DNA of 64,000 nt, from assembly GCA_033296885.1 (NCBI GenBank), contig MU864014.1, positions 1 through 64,000 on the forward strand, given 5' to 3'. Below the pieces are notes generated by a model. The model made no database searches and had not been told where the DNA came from. It saw only the letters and a list, made by a program, of their open reading frames with translations. Both the position numbers and the translations under genes were made by a program. This DNA comes from Triangularia verruculosa. Lineage: Eukaryota; Ascomycota; Sordariomycetes; Sordariales; Podosporaceae. This document shows positions 24,512 through 35,398 of this stretch, piece after piece. Numbering within the stretch: the first letter of the stretch is position 1; each line of letters starts with the position of its first letter.

Positions 24512-26701
24512 TCATAGCTTAACACCCCTCAACTCCTCCACCACCCTCTCCGTAAACGCCTCCTGCAGCGCCATCCCCCCATCAACAGAAAGATGTTCAT
24601 CTGCCACCCCAAACCCCTTCTCCCCATGAGCCCAGAGACACCTCTCCACAACCCGCGCATACGTATCGCCGACCAAATCCCTCAGCTCCGTCAACGGATT
24701 CGTCTCAAACGGCATCCCCTCTTTCTTATTCCCCAACAGCCAATCCCTCACATTCTTACTCTCCTCAAGCGGCACATTAGGATACCTCTCCTCTTCTCCC
24801 ATATCTACCCTAGGCTTCTGGTTCTTCCCCAGCCCCATCACCACATGAAGTTTCTCCCAGTGCGCCACCTCCAACAGCACCAAGCCCAGACTATAAAGAT
24901 CGTACGTCTTGCGAGAGTTACGCTCAGTCGGCCGCTGCCGTTGGATCTGTGGCCAACGGTAAACATCCCAGACAATATCCGTGTCCCTAGCTGTAGTGTG
25001 CGTTCCGTCTGGCCTGGAAAATTCAAAACCGGAGAGGAGAGGGGAGGAGGGGTCATATCGCAACCCTCCCTCTGCAGATACATCATTGAAGCAGAAAACG
25101 ATATTTTCGGAAAAAATCCCCTTGTGAAGCCAGTTGACCGCGTGGATGTTGAGCACCGTCGAACATAACTTTTCTGCGAGAGTGATTCGTTGAGACAGGG
25201 AAGGTCGGTATTTTCTCTGGCCGAGAAGACTGTATAAAGAGGCGACCTTGGTGTCGTAGTCGGCGCCCTCTGGCATTCGGAAAATCCAGCCGTATCGATC
25301 CGTGTCGTTGAATTGCCTGTCGTCAAAGTACCCGATGCAGGTTGGGAGGGAGCCGGGTTTGGGGAGGTGAAGCATCTCGGCCAGGGCGACGGTTCGGAGG
25401 GCGGATTCTTTGTCTTGGAGGGAGTTGGGCTTGAAGTTGCCCATGGTTTTCCATTCTACCCACACCGGGATGTGGCCTTCGGGGGTGGTTAATATCCCGC
25501 GGGGACGGGTGTGGAAGTGGGGGTGGTCGAGGTCTTCGTTCCATTCAAAGTCGGTGTCAAGGGTGGTTTCGGTGTAGCGGATGACGGTTATGTTGATGTC
25601 TGATAGCCGGTCAAGGTTGAGGGGTGTGTCGTTGAGCTGGGAGAGGATGGCGTCTGATGTGCGGGAGAGCTTCTTCAGTTGGACTAGATCTTGGAGGGTC
25701 TTGTCGTTGCGGTTTGGAGTGGCTTCGTTGCGAGAGGAACTGGTGACAAGGCCAGAGACGGCGTCGAACATATCCCGGAGATCTTGGATGTCGTTGCGGG
25801 TGAGGATCATCTCTCGGTAGGTCTTTGCGGTGATATCGTCGATGCGCTTGTCATGGTGGTCTTTCATCAGCTGGTGGAGGCGCTCGGTCAGGAAGTGGAG
25901 GTCCTCGAGGAGCTTTTGGAATTCCTCGCCGTCTATAACGAGCCATCTAACGCGGCCAGGATGAGTGACAATGTCCTTGGTGTGGTAGCCTGCTTTGGAT
26001 AGAAAGGACCTAATGTGGTTGGTTCCTTTCATATGCCTGCGCTCCCTCTTCTTCTTTTCGTATGACACGGCCAAAGCGGATACTTCCTTCACGATATCGG
26101 CGTCTGTGGCTGAAGTGGTGGCCTTTTCGTCAACAGCCGGTCGTTGCTCCTTGTCTCGGTCCGAGTCCCGGATCTCCTTTGCTATTTGATTCCCATCCTC
26201 GTCATAGGCGTATGGGTTGAGTTCATTGCCGTACCGAGCATTGTACTCTCGAAACTCGGAGAGGAGCCATTGTATACGGGCAAGTATAGCTACGAGTTCG
26301 ATGCCCTCGGCTCCCAGTACGGCCCCAAGAGTTGAACCCTCGGGCACGTCAACGAGACCAGCCGCCTTGCCCCATGCTAACACACGATTATATTCAATAA
26401 CAAGCTGTAATCTGTACTTCTCGCAGTCCCTTGGCATATCCACCATGGCTGTGAGGAATCGAAATACTAAGACAGCCGGTGTCAGCATGATTGGTTCAAT
26501 GTTTGCGGTAAAGCATGCCTGTTGTCTTTATTTGAAGAGGTCTAGTGTACTCCTCAGGACCCAAGGTACCAAGGATATGGCAAGGCCTATTCTTTTCCTT
26601 GAGGCCTCGAATACACATATTTAGCATCCTTGTTACATACCTCTGATAGTGCTGTCAAACACATCCCAGGTGAGGGAGATGATGCCCCCCGCGGCTTCCA
26701 T
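24512..26701 (-). CDS. HeLo-domain protein with C-terminal pseudokinase (MLKL-like architecture)
   Basis: Exons are complement(24512..26466, 26641..26701), giving 671 residues. The short first exon (20 codons and one base) encodes MEAAGGIISLTWDVFDSTIR, the typical start of a fungal HeLo domain, which forms a membrane-perturbing helical bundle in HET-S. The HeLo part and its helical extension span about 1-270. A kinase-like fold follows from about 310 to the end. The beta-3 lysine is kept (VEWK, about residue 360). The catalytic loop reads WLHKGIFSENIVF (about 466-478), with no catalytic Asp. The DFG position reads GFE (about 500-502). The DLYSLGLVLLE helix-F motif is intact. The domain is therefore predicted to be inactive as a kinase. 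I see no amyloid prion-forming motif at either end. The divergent neighbour is a patatin-like phospholipase. A role in programmed cell death or incompatibility is inferred from the family, not shown here. Confidence 0.87.
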
Positions 26702-27580
26702 GGTTGCACTTGATATCTTGGATGTTCTTTCCAAGTCGCTGGCAAGAAAAGAGAAGACTCGTGATAGATTCAACAAGACCGAAAGAAGACCGAAAGAACT
26801 TAGGAAAGAAAGACAAGGCAGGCCTTCCAAAGGAGTCAGAAGGCTGAAGTGACTGCTCCACACATGTCAGGCAACAGCGCTGATTTGCTGGTGCCAACTG
26901 CCCGACTGAGGCTCGAAATGCGCCCAATCAGTTTCGAGCACCTTTATCCCCAGACATCAAACTGTCAATCTGCCCGGCCGAGGCACTGTTGCAACTTGCA
27001 TTCTACAAACAGCGTTACACTGCATATCGACATTATCGACATGACAAAAGAGCATATCCAGGCTCTTCTCATCTCTTCGAGTATCAGTCAACCAGCCAAC
27101 AAGCACTTCGTGAGTCACTTACAACAAACAAGCCGCCAGTTTCCGACCTCGCTACTGCACAACATATCCACGTGAGGCTATCCTCGCCGCGAATGACAGC
27201 TCTGCACATCTGCGCCTTGCCAAGTCGGAAACGGAGAGGGAACGAGCCATCCTCGCCACGGCTTGCAGCGGTACACCGCAACACACCTTTCCCGCCGAGT
27301 CCAGACCTGACCACGACCAACAGCTGAGGCCCTCCAGAACGGGAGTGTGGGAGTGGGAGCCACTGCGGCGTGGCTGGTTTGAGGCTGGCTCCGGCGTGTC
27401 AGCAGGCCTGGACGTGCCTTGGTAATCACGCCAAAATGCTCTTGGGCGTTCCGCAGGCCGCCTAACGTCATTGAAATACCTAGCACGGATTCCTCACCGA
27501 AGCAATCGTCAAATTCTCTCCCATCTCTTGCCGCTGCGCGAGCTACCAAACAACAGAGCTCTGACTCTTTCGCTTTCGAA
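26702..27580. promoter_or_regulatory. Divergent intergenic region, HeLo-pseudokinase / patatin
   Basis: These 879 bp separate the two start codons. They contain A/G-rich sequence near 26740-26830, and frames without ATG that extend the patatin frame upstream to 27419. Both genes may share regulatory sites here; no known motif is assigned. Confidence 0.5.
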
Positions 27581-29164
27581 ATGACAGACGTCGTAAGCGC
27601 TCCGCAAGAGGATGACGAGCCACGTCCGCCGTTACCAAGAAAGGTGTCCTCAACTCGGACGAGGCCAACTCCGAGAAGAGTTCCGACCGCGAATCGCGTC
27701 ACAATATCCATCCCAAAACCTTCCCCCACCAGCGATGTCACCAGCGCCCGCTCCGCTTCCGGCCCCGGCATCCAGTCTTCGGAACTTAATGTCACATCCA
27801 CACCATGGTCCAAAAAGCTTATCTTGACTCTTGACGGCGGCGGTATCAAAGGGTACTCGTCACTTATCATTCTACAAGCCTTGATGCAGGAGGTTGCGCG
27901 CATCGAGCAAGAACTTGACCCGCGCGCCTCGGCGAGCGCCCAGACAGAACGGATACCCCGCGATAAGATCCGCGATGATGTCTTCAGGGAAGGTCAATAT
28001 TTACCATGCCACTATTTTGACTACATCGCCGGCACAAGCGTTGGAGGGTTGATTGCCATCATGCTGGGTATGCTTGGGAAAGGTGTCGACGAATGCATCA
28101 GCGAGTTCCACCGCCAGAACAAGAACATTCCCCTGACGACCGATCTTGCTGGCGGTCCTGCAATCGACTTTCCCCTACTCTATCGACGCAGTACCTGGCC
28201 AACCAAACGCACCCGCGCTTTCTTCGACACATTCGCCAAATTCAGTGTCAGCTCTACAACTAGGAACAACGCCGCTGTCGCTGCCACCTTACCTACCCCT
28301 GTCTCCTCCAGGTCCTCTACTCACTCCACCGAGTCTGCCAGCTTCCGCAAAGACGCATTCCAATGTCAGACCTTGGCCTGGTGTACCGAAGTTGAGCGCC
28401 ACCATCCCCGCCGTCCATATGCCTTTTGCACGTACAAAGAAGAGGAAGAAGACGATGCCGGTAGCCTTGTCTCCATTCCCGAGGTCGCAAAGGCTATCAC
28501 CACGCCTTCGTCGTATTCTTTCAAGCCGTTCAAACTTGGATCAGGTTCCTTCGTGGACGGCAGCAAACAGATTCGCGACCCTACCCTCGAAGTGCTCAAG
28601 GAAATATCGTCGTTGCTCGACGATGGCGAGCCAGCTATCGACCTGCTGCTAAGCCTAGGAACGGATGAGCACCAGGCGTGGTTCTACGAGAAGCTCCGGG
28701 CTTTCACCTCGTCTGCGTCTACACCGCTGTCTGCCAACTCGACCGCTTCTCGTGAGAGCCTCTTGGACCAGGAGAAGGGCAAGAAATACAAGACGTACCA
28801 CCGGTTCGAGGTTCCTGATATTAAGCTGGGCCTGAGGAAAAAGTATTACTTGGAAGAGATTGAAGAGGTTACGAGGGAGTGGCTGAGTCTGAAGGAGCAA
28901 AAGGAGCAGATTCAGAGGTACGCGAGGTGGTTGGTGACGAGGAGGAGGGAAAGAGCAGAGACGACGAGGTGGGAGAGTTTTGCTCTGGGGGTGAGATATG
29001 TTTGTCACCATGGGGACTGCAGGACGCCGGGTAAGGTGTGGGAGGGGAGGGGAGATTTTTATGATCATTTGGAACGGAGGCATGGGCTGGGGAGGTTGAC
29101 GGGGGAGGATGTGGAGGCGGAGTTGGATAAGGGGCGGAGGTTTGGGGTTGGGGATACGCTTTGA
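27581..29164 (+). CDS. Patatin-like phospholipase with C-terminal zinc-finger-like tail
   Basis: A single exon gives 527 residues. The frame stays open upstream to 27419, but 27581 is the first ATG. Residues 1-75 are Pro/Ser/Arg-rich. The patatin domain begins at about 79 with the oxyanion loop DGGGIKG (85-91). The nucleophile elbow is GTSVGG (Ser153). The second catalytic residue is probably Asp326 in FVDGS, where the family usually has DG[GA]. These enzymes release fatty acids from membrane lipids. Residues 473-502 form a Cys-X4-Cys-X15-His-X4-His pattern (C475, C480, H496, H501) that resembles a C2H2 finger. No NB-ARC, NACHT or TPR part is fused, unlike many fungal patatin NLRs. The gene is divergent from the HeLo-pseudokinase gene. 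The lipase assignment is strong; the biological role is not known. Confidence 0.88.
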   Translation: MTDVVSAPQEDDEPRPPLPRKVSSTRTRPTPRRVPTANRVTISIPKPSPTSDVTSARSASGPGIQSSELNVTSTPWSKKLILTLDGGGIKGYSSLIILQALMQEVARIEQELDPRASASAQTERIPRDKIRDDVFREGQYLPCHYFDYIAGTSVGGLIAIMLGMLGKGVDECISEFHRQNKNIPLTTDLAGGPAIDFPLLYRRSTWPTKRTRAFFDTFAKFSVSSTTRNNAAVAATLPTPVSSRSSTHSTESASFRKDAFQCQTLAWCTEVERHHPRRPYAFCTYKEEEEDDAGSLVSIPEVAKAITTPSSYSFKPFKLGSGSFVDGSKQIRDPTLEVLKEISSLLDDGEPAIDLLLSLGTDEHQAWFYEKLRAFTSSASTPLSANSTASRESLLDQEKGKKYKTYHRFEVPDIKLGLRKKYYLEEIEEVTREWLSLKEQKEQIQRYARWLVTRRRERAETTRWESFALGVRYVCHHGDCRTPGKVWEGRGDFYDHLERRHGLGRLTGEDVEAELDKGRRFGVGDTL

Positions 29165-32100
29165 GGTTTTGGTTTTAAATTGCTGGATACCCATTTACTT
29201 TTTGGGAATGGCCTTATTGGGTTTGTGATGAGTTGAAAATGGGGGGTTGAGGCACGCATGGAGTTTTTGGGAATTTTGGGGATACTTAACGGGATAAGGT
29301 ATCAGGGTTATTACGTTATGAGATGGGATGGTATGATTATGGGTATGAATATGAGGTATTGTTTATTGTGCGCAGTTGGAGGTATATAAGGGAAGTGTGA
29401 GATGTATGTGTGTGTGTGAGTGTGTTTAAAAGAAAGAGCATCAATCTGTGAGGTTTGGACAATTGCCCTCATCAAGCTAAAGACTGATTTAGCTCTAGTC
29501 TAGGCTTGAGAAGAGCGGGAATTGTTTGACCAGGTAATATACCTGTGTTGACGGCCTGCTGACGACGCTCTGTTAGAGACGGGTGGCTATACCTTACCTA
29601 TAAACTTATACACATTATACTAAACAACAGTGTATATTGGCTGTCTGATCTACCTAGGTAGGTAGGTAATTACATATCAACCAGGTTTTCTGTTAATTGT
29701 TTACGGTAATGTATGTCTCTTACTGAATGTTTACGTCTGTGAATGAATGAATGGATATACTGCGATCAAAGCAGATTTTACAAATTAGGATGATGACGTT
29801 GTCTAGGTACGGTAACGCTATAAAGGAAGCAGCGATGGGTATAACAAATCGAAGATGGTGATTAAGCCTAATCAAGAGGTAGGCTTTTAAAGAAAGGATA
29901 CAACCCTTTCTCGTGAGGCGCATAACGTCTTTTATTTTGAGCCGTCATACCTATTCCAGCATAGGGATGGATGGGGCGGAGTAGGTCTGCGGAGAAACGA
30001 AGTGGGAGGGGGGGCGCCTCGTGATGGTCGGAATTCAGCTTCTGCTGCAAGAAGATCGTTTGTTCTTTCTGAATTAGGGGTTTCAACTGATGGGCAAATA
30101 AAGTAGGTAGTGTTTAACTTGAGATCGTTGTTCTGTTTGCCAGACTGGTTGGATGTTTTATGTCTTTTCTAAAAGTAAGTCGATGGGTTGTGTATCCTTT
30201 GCGTTGCCCCATTTGGGTGTGACATGGATACTTGATCTAAACTACCTAACAAGGTCGAACTGGATGGCCAAAAGCATTCTTCCGTTTGTGTGTTTTGCTG
30301 ATGGTCAAGTTTGCTTTCTGAGTGAGGTTGGGTCATCACAGGCTGGGTTTACGCTTAATATTCAGAAATATTAAGTACGGTAGCTCGGTTTAGTTTACGG
30401 AATGGGGGTTGATCAGTTGCAAGCAGTACGTTCGATACATGGTCGGGATAAGGAGGTAGCAAGCTCATTTTTCTCAGTGCCATCACACATTTGCCTCTTT
30501 TAGCTGAAAAACGAGCTGAAAACAAAAATTTGATCTGTTCAAGTGGTGGTGGAAACTTCGACTGAAGTCTATGTATTGTTCAACATAGCTTCGGCGGTAG
30601 CTCGACAGCTCTTCACAATTTCCTCACCCACGGGGCCCAGGGGGGGGGGCAGCATGGCTTGGTTTGTTTTGAAACACATACTGTCAAGCGTTTCACCACC
30701 CTCGCGCATAGCATTGCCCAGGAACGTCAGTAGTAGTCTAGTATCAAAAACCCATCACGAGCTATGAATAGACACACACTGCTACCGTCCTCGACTGCCG
30801 GGTCCACCAGCAGCTCCTAGCCAAGAGAGCAAGGGCCAGCTGTCAAAACCCGGGGAGGAGCTCCGGGCGACGGGGGGAAAGCACGTGGACCGGGGTAAAT
30901 GATCCAGTGGTGATGTAATCCTTCCCGAATCCGTTAATGAAACAGTGTGGTCTACGAGAAGTCAGCAGTTCAAGTCGATCTCAAGACAGTGAGTGACCTG
31001 GGGGAACTGTCAAGGGTAATCTACACAGCAGAAAGTAGCCGTTGTCAATCTTTGGAAAACCAGATCGCTATCATCTACCCCTTTGTGGTCCGGGTATACC
31101 GAGCGAGGCCGCTTGTCTTGGCTGGTTAGGTGCGAGTTTGTATTTCGAGATGGAACTCCATTCTCTCTCGGTTCATCTGGCCGAGAGAGATTGGTACTGT
31201 AAAAGAAACTCCATCTTGACAGCTGGGGCATCTTGATTGCTCCTCGATGATGGCCTCATCTAATTTACCATGACAAAAAAACGTCATGTGGGTAATGTGA
31301 GCGAGTCGATGACACCTTGAGCTAGCTCCACTTGTCCATGGTCATTGCGGATCCGTGTTCAGATCCAGGGCTTGTGCAGTATTCATTTTGTGCGGTTGGT
31401 GACCTGAGCGTGACTTGTGCCCGCGGGAGTAGACCACGAGAATACTAGCTAGAACTCGGGCAAACATCAGCGCCTGGCGTTTCAGGACCACGATTGGAAG
31501 CCGCGGAAAGAAACCCCCCGGGGCAGTAGCTATCCAACCATGCCGTTATCTAGATGTGCTGTAGCTTCGATTAGAAACTACCTACCTTACTTTATCTCGA
31601 GGGAGTCCGAACTCCTACATCGACAGAAAGCGGGCCTCGCAATATTATCCCCTGACATGAGCGGTGGAGCAAGCCCCATGAAAGCCGGGCAACGGCAGCC
31701 ATCAAGCATTGCATGCAGGCGACCGAAATTCATGACCTGCCTTTTGACCAATGCCAGCACTAGACTGCTCATTGTCGGTGGATATGAAACTCGAAGCTGC
31801 ACGACGCCTTTCTGCTGCCTTTGATAGACAAAAGGTCGGTCAACCTTTTGGAGCCAATGTTTCGTGTTGTTGAGCAACAAAAGGCCCCTGGACGGAGCGA
31901 TGTGGACTGGGCGTCAGTCATGCCCCCCGGTCGCCGTCAGGGTCCAGGATCCACTGGGCTTGCGGGAGAAGCTTCAGAGAACGATGATGGAAGCTCTGAA
32001 GAGCGTCCAAGCGTCGCGAACGTGCCACATGAATTTCCATCACCCTTGTTGTGCTCGTAAGCGCCGATGATTTGCGCAGACGTCCACAGGAGAGGCTGTT

Positions 32101-35100
32101 CGTTTTGGCGGATAGAAACGCGGCAGCGAACTGCCTTTGTCGCAACAGCTTTCTCTTCCTCTCTGAACGGCTTCACACCATCCTCCTTGACATTTGTCAG
32201 TGAGCAGTCAGCAGACATGTCAAATGTGGAGACAGAGAACCTTCTGCCGTAGTAGCATCCGCCCATGAGCGATCAGAATTCAGACTCTGTTCCTGCCCGC
32301 TTTCTTTGCATCTCACACACACAAAGGAACCCCTCTTCGGCTCTGTTCATCAAAGAGAAAGATGAGCAGCCAATGGAAGATGAGAGAGGCCGTTCAGCTG
32401 TGAAAATCCTTGCCTTCCAAGCAACAAATGCATTGGCTTGGCGAGGTGGTGCGGTGTGGTGCAGGAGGTTTGGAGGTTGCAGAAATGATGGTATGCTCCT
32501 GAGGCGAGCTGCATTTTCCCAGACCTCCACCCCGGTCCGCCCAGCGCTGAGCTGGCAGCTTGGAAGGCCAAAAGCATTCTAGAAGGATTCCAGAATCCTT
32601 CCATAAGAAGCATAGCGCCAGCCTCAGGTGCCACTCCCCTGCTCACAACCGCGAGGAGGGTACCACGCTGTCCCACTCGAAGCAGGGGCTCCGAAATGGG
32701 CTTGCTGCTCATGCATTGACCATCGGCAACTCCACGGCCGCCAGATCCAACCACTCGCCATCCTCGGTGAAGCCCACAGTGTGCCTGGCGGCGTTATTCT
32801 TGGAAATCGCCAATTTCAAAAGACTGTACCAATCTCGCCGTGCTTCCGGCACCATTTTGATACTGTGTGAGCCCCCTATCGGCCTTGTGATTTCTGTTGG
32901 AGATGGCCACGATGTGGACGTCTCGAATTGCTGGATGCAGATCGTTGTCCTGGGGGGGGGCGTTGCCCATCGTGACTCTCGAATCCCTCCGCTGGTTGGG
33001 TTGTCCGATCGAACAAAATAGCCGACTTGGGATGGGGCATGTTTGCCTAATTGCAGCTCGCAACTCTTGGGGGTCCCTGTTCGGATCTTGCCGTATCGTT
33101 GCTCGCGGGTCCTTAACCATGTGTAGTGTAATGATGATATCCTATACGGAGTACCGACTGGCTCGTTCTACGGTACTGATAGACAAGATGACAAGGTGGA
33201 AGAACAGAAGTCGGTGCCGGCTGAATTCAGGGGGAGAAAGCAACCAGAATATCGAGGTTACATGAAGCTCTGTCTTGTGCGCCCACCGCGGGGCGATCGA
33301 ATTCGCACTGATCACCTTCGTATCTGGTACCAAGGCTCAACGTCAGAGGTCATGGCTTCAGGGCTGAGCAAGGTGGAATACCGGCGGTAACTGGGACCTG
33401 CTGCAGACCTCCCCCGTCTGTTTCGAGGCTGGGCACTCATCTGGAGCTGACACGGCCAAGTTGCGGGGAGCCGTCGGGCCTGGTTCGAAGGCGGCCAGCT
33501 GAGGGAGTTGTGAGGGGTAGTGGTGGGCAGATGGCACCCTCTGGCAGTGAGCAGCTTTCCAAGCTCTGAATCGTCACGGCGCCGCCGTTTTGGCTGGTGG
33601 GTTAGGTGCTGTATGTGTCGAATAGAATGAGAATAAATGGCCAGTGCCAGGTGATCATTTTCCATGAAGCTTCGAGGCTAGCGTGGTACATGTCGGTCTG
33701 GCGGCAGAGGCTGGACAGCCGAAGTACCCTGCACGACCGGGACGACATAGGGCGATTGCCAGGGAGCCCACCCCTGTGCTGTTCACCGTTCGTTTCAACT
33801 TGCCCCCTGCTCTTCTCCAGTCTGGAAGTCCCCAATCCACGCAAGGATCCTCACCTGCGTGCCGAGCCACGTTATTTTCTTTTTGCCATTATTTTTTGGC
33901 CCTCTCTCCAGAATCTCCGTCACGGGATTTGATCTGTCTTTTCCCTTTACATCTTCCACCCGAAGACGGCTTCTGTATCTTGATCAAACTCCAAACAACT
34001 CCAAGCAGCCCTCCAACTCCAATATCTGTCAAGCCACGGTACGTAGACCACCGCCCAACACACGGATCTCATGAACACCAGTGCTGGAGGGGACGTGCTG
34101 CGAACCACGACGCCGCAATCCACCACCATTGTTTCTTGCTTTTCTGGTGCTGGAGAGGTGGGAGCATTGGCCTCTGGTCGCTCAGCTTTTTCACAACCTC
34201 TCCGGTCCATGCTCCTGCAACGCAATTGCACCTTGGTCGCGCATCCCATCATCAGCCATGGCCGACATGGCGATCCAACCTCGAGCTCCCCCGTTGCACA
34301 AACCACATCATCTGTCCGATTCTCTGGCCTTGCGTTACCCTTTGGGTCGACTTCGTTTGAGAAGCTAACAATCGGTTGGCATGCTGCAGGCCCGTTTGAA
34401 CATCTCGACGACTTCTGTCCGTACCGCGCGACATTGACGAACACTGTCCCCCGGCCCGAACGTATCGACCGTCGCATCCTCTTCTTTAAACTCTGCGGAC
34501 AGGCATCCGGCAGGTTTAAGGCATAGCGAAGGGTGAATTGTGACTTGGCCATCGCAAATTCAGGCGAGACTCTGACATCAAGGTGCCAATAGTTGGGTGA
34601 TTCAGATCTGGACCCACCAACAGTGCAAAGAGCGATAGACGTGGAATTTCTTTCCAGACCGCACCGCAGCGCTTTCCACAACAGAAAATTTCCGTCACGG
34701 CCGACAGCTGTAGACTTTTTTTCTTTTTTCTTTTCCACAACAAAAACAGAGCAGGGCCAAAACCGACTTTTGCCGCGCCACCACCCCTCCAGGTCATCGT
34801 GGTTGCCAGACAGTCGAGCGACGTAATCGCCCTCGGGCCCAAAGTTTAAGTCAACTACCGCGTTGTGGCCAAGACCGGGCGCGTTTGCCATTTCTCTGCC
34901 TTGCAAGCTCAGCAACAAAAGCCCACACTTGAACCGTGCACGCCCACCTGAACCGTGCCTTCACCACCCTCAAGCGACATCAAGCAGCCATCACCACCCG
35001 TCGCCGCCGCCGTATATCAGAATAAAGGCATCCAGTACCGTCTTTTCGACGTGTCAGCCTCCATTCAGGGCTTCCTGACGGATCCAGCTGAGGTAAGAAA

Positions 35101-35398
35101 ATTCTGCACAAGTAACCCCGCATCGTTTTCCCCAGAAAACCTTGTCCTCATCATTTCATCGCATGGTCGGCGGCCCGGCATCTTTGCGCAATCGTTTGAT
35201 ACACCGTAGCCTCTACCGGCGCAGTGTGATAAAACTCGTCGTGGCTTGCCTGTCGAGAATCGCGCGTTTGTCGCGCCCTCGTCTTCTTTGATAGGCAGCC
35301 TGGTCACCTGTTTCGAGTCGTCTCACCGCCTCCAGTTCCTCGCGACTTTCGCTGACCAGTCAAGTTAGACTCTCTGCCCTCAAACCCACCAGAGCAGC
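29165..35398. other. Long region without a recognisable gene
   Basis: This 6.2 kb stretch is the largest gene-free interval. The left third (about 29.3-30.1 kb) is A/T-rich, with a GT run near 29409 and a TACCTAGGTAGGTAGGTA-type motif near 29651-29669. The remainder has ordinary base composition but only overlapping, unrelated open frames, the longest being 323 codons at 33947-34918 (-). The right end must hold the promoter and leader of the C2H2 factor gene. A gene built from many short exons, a lineage-specific gene or a non-coding RNA cannot be excluded. Confidence 0.5.
35093..35392 (+). other. Possible intron just upstream of the C2H2 factor start codon
   Basis: A strong donor (AG/GTAAGA at 35093) and an acceptor CCACCAG ending at 35392 would remove about 300 nt and join an upstream exon 6 nt before the ATG at 35399. 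The joined frame is open across the junction but contains no upstream ATG before it runs out. I therefore treat it as a 5' UTR intron. Confidence 0.35.

Noticed and set aside
27419..27580. Longer patatin protein starting at 27419
   Set aside because: That start is TTG, not ATG. The first in-frame ATG is 27581.
33270..33370. Possible tRNA gene on the minus strand
   Set aside because: A TTCGATC-like box B is present, but the T-arm and acceptor stems do not pair and no box A is found at the right distance.
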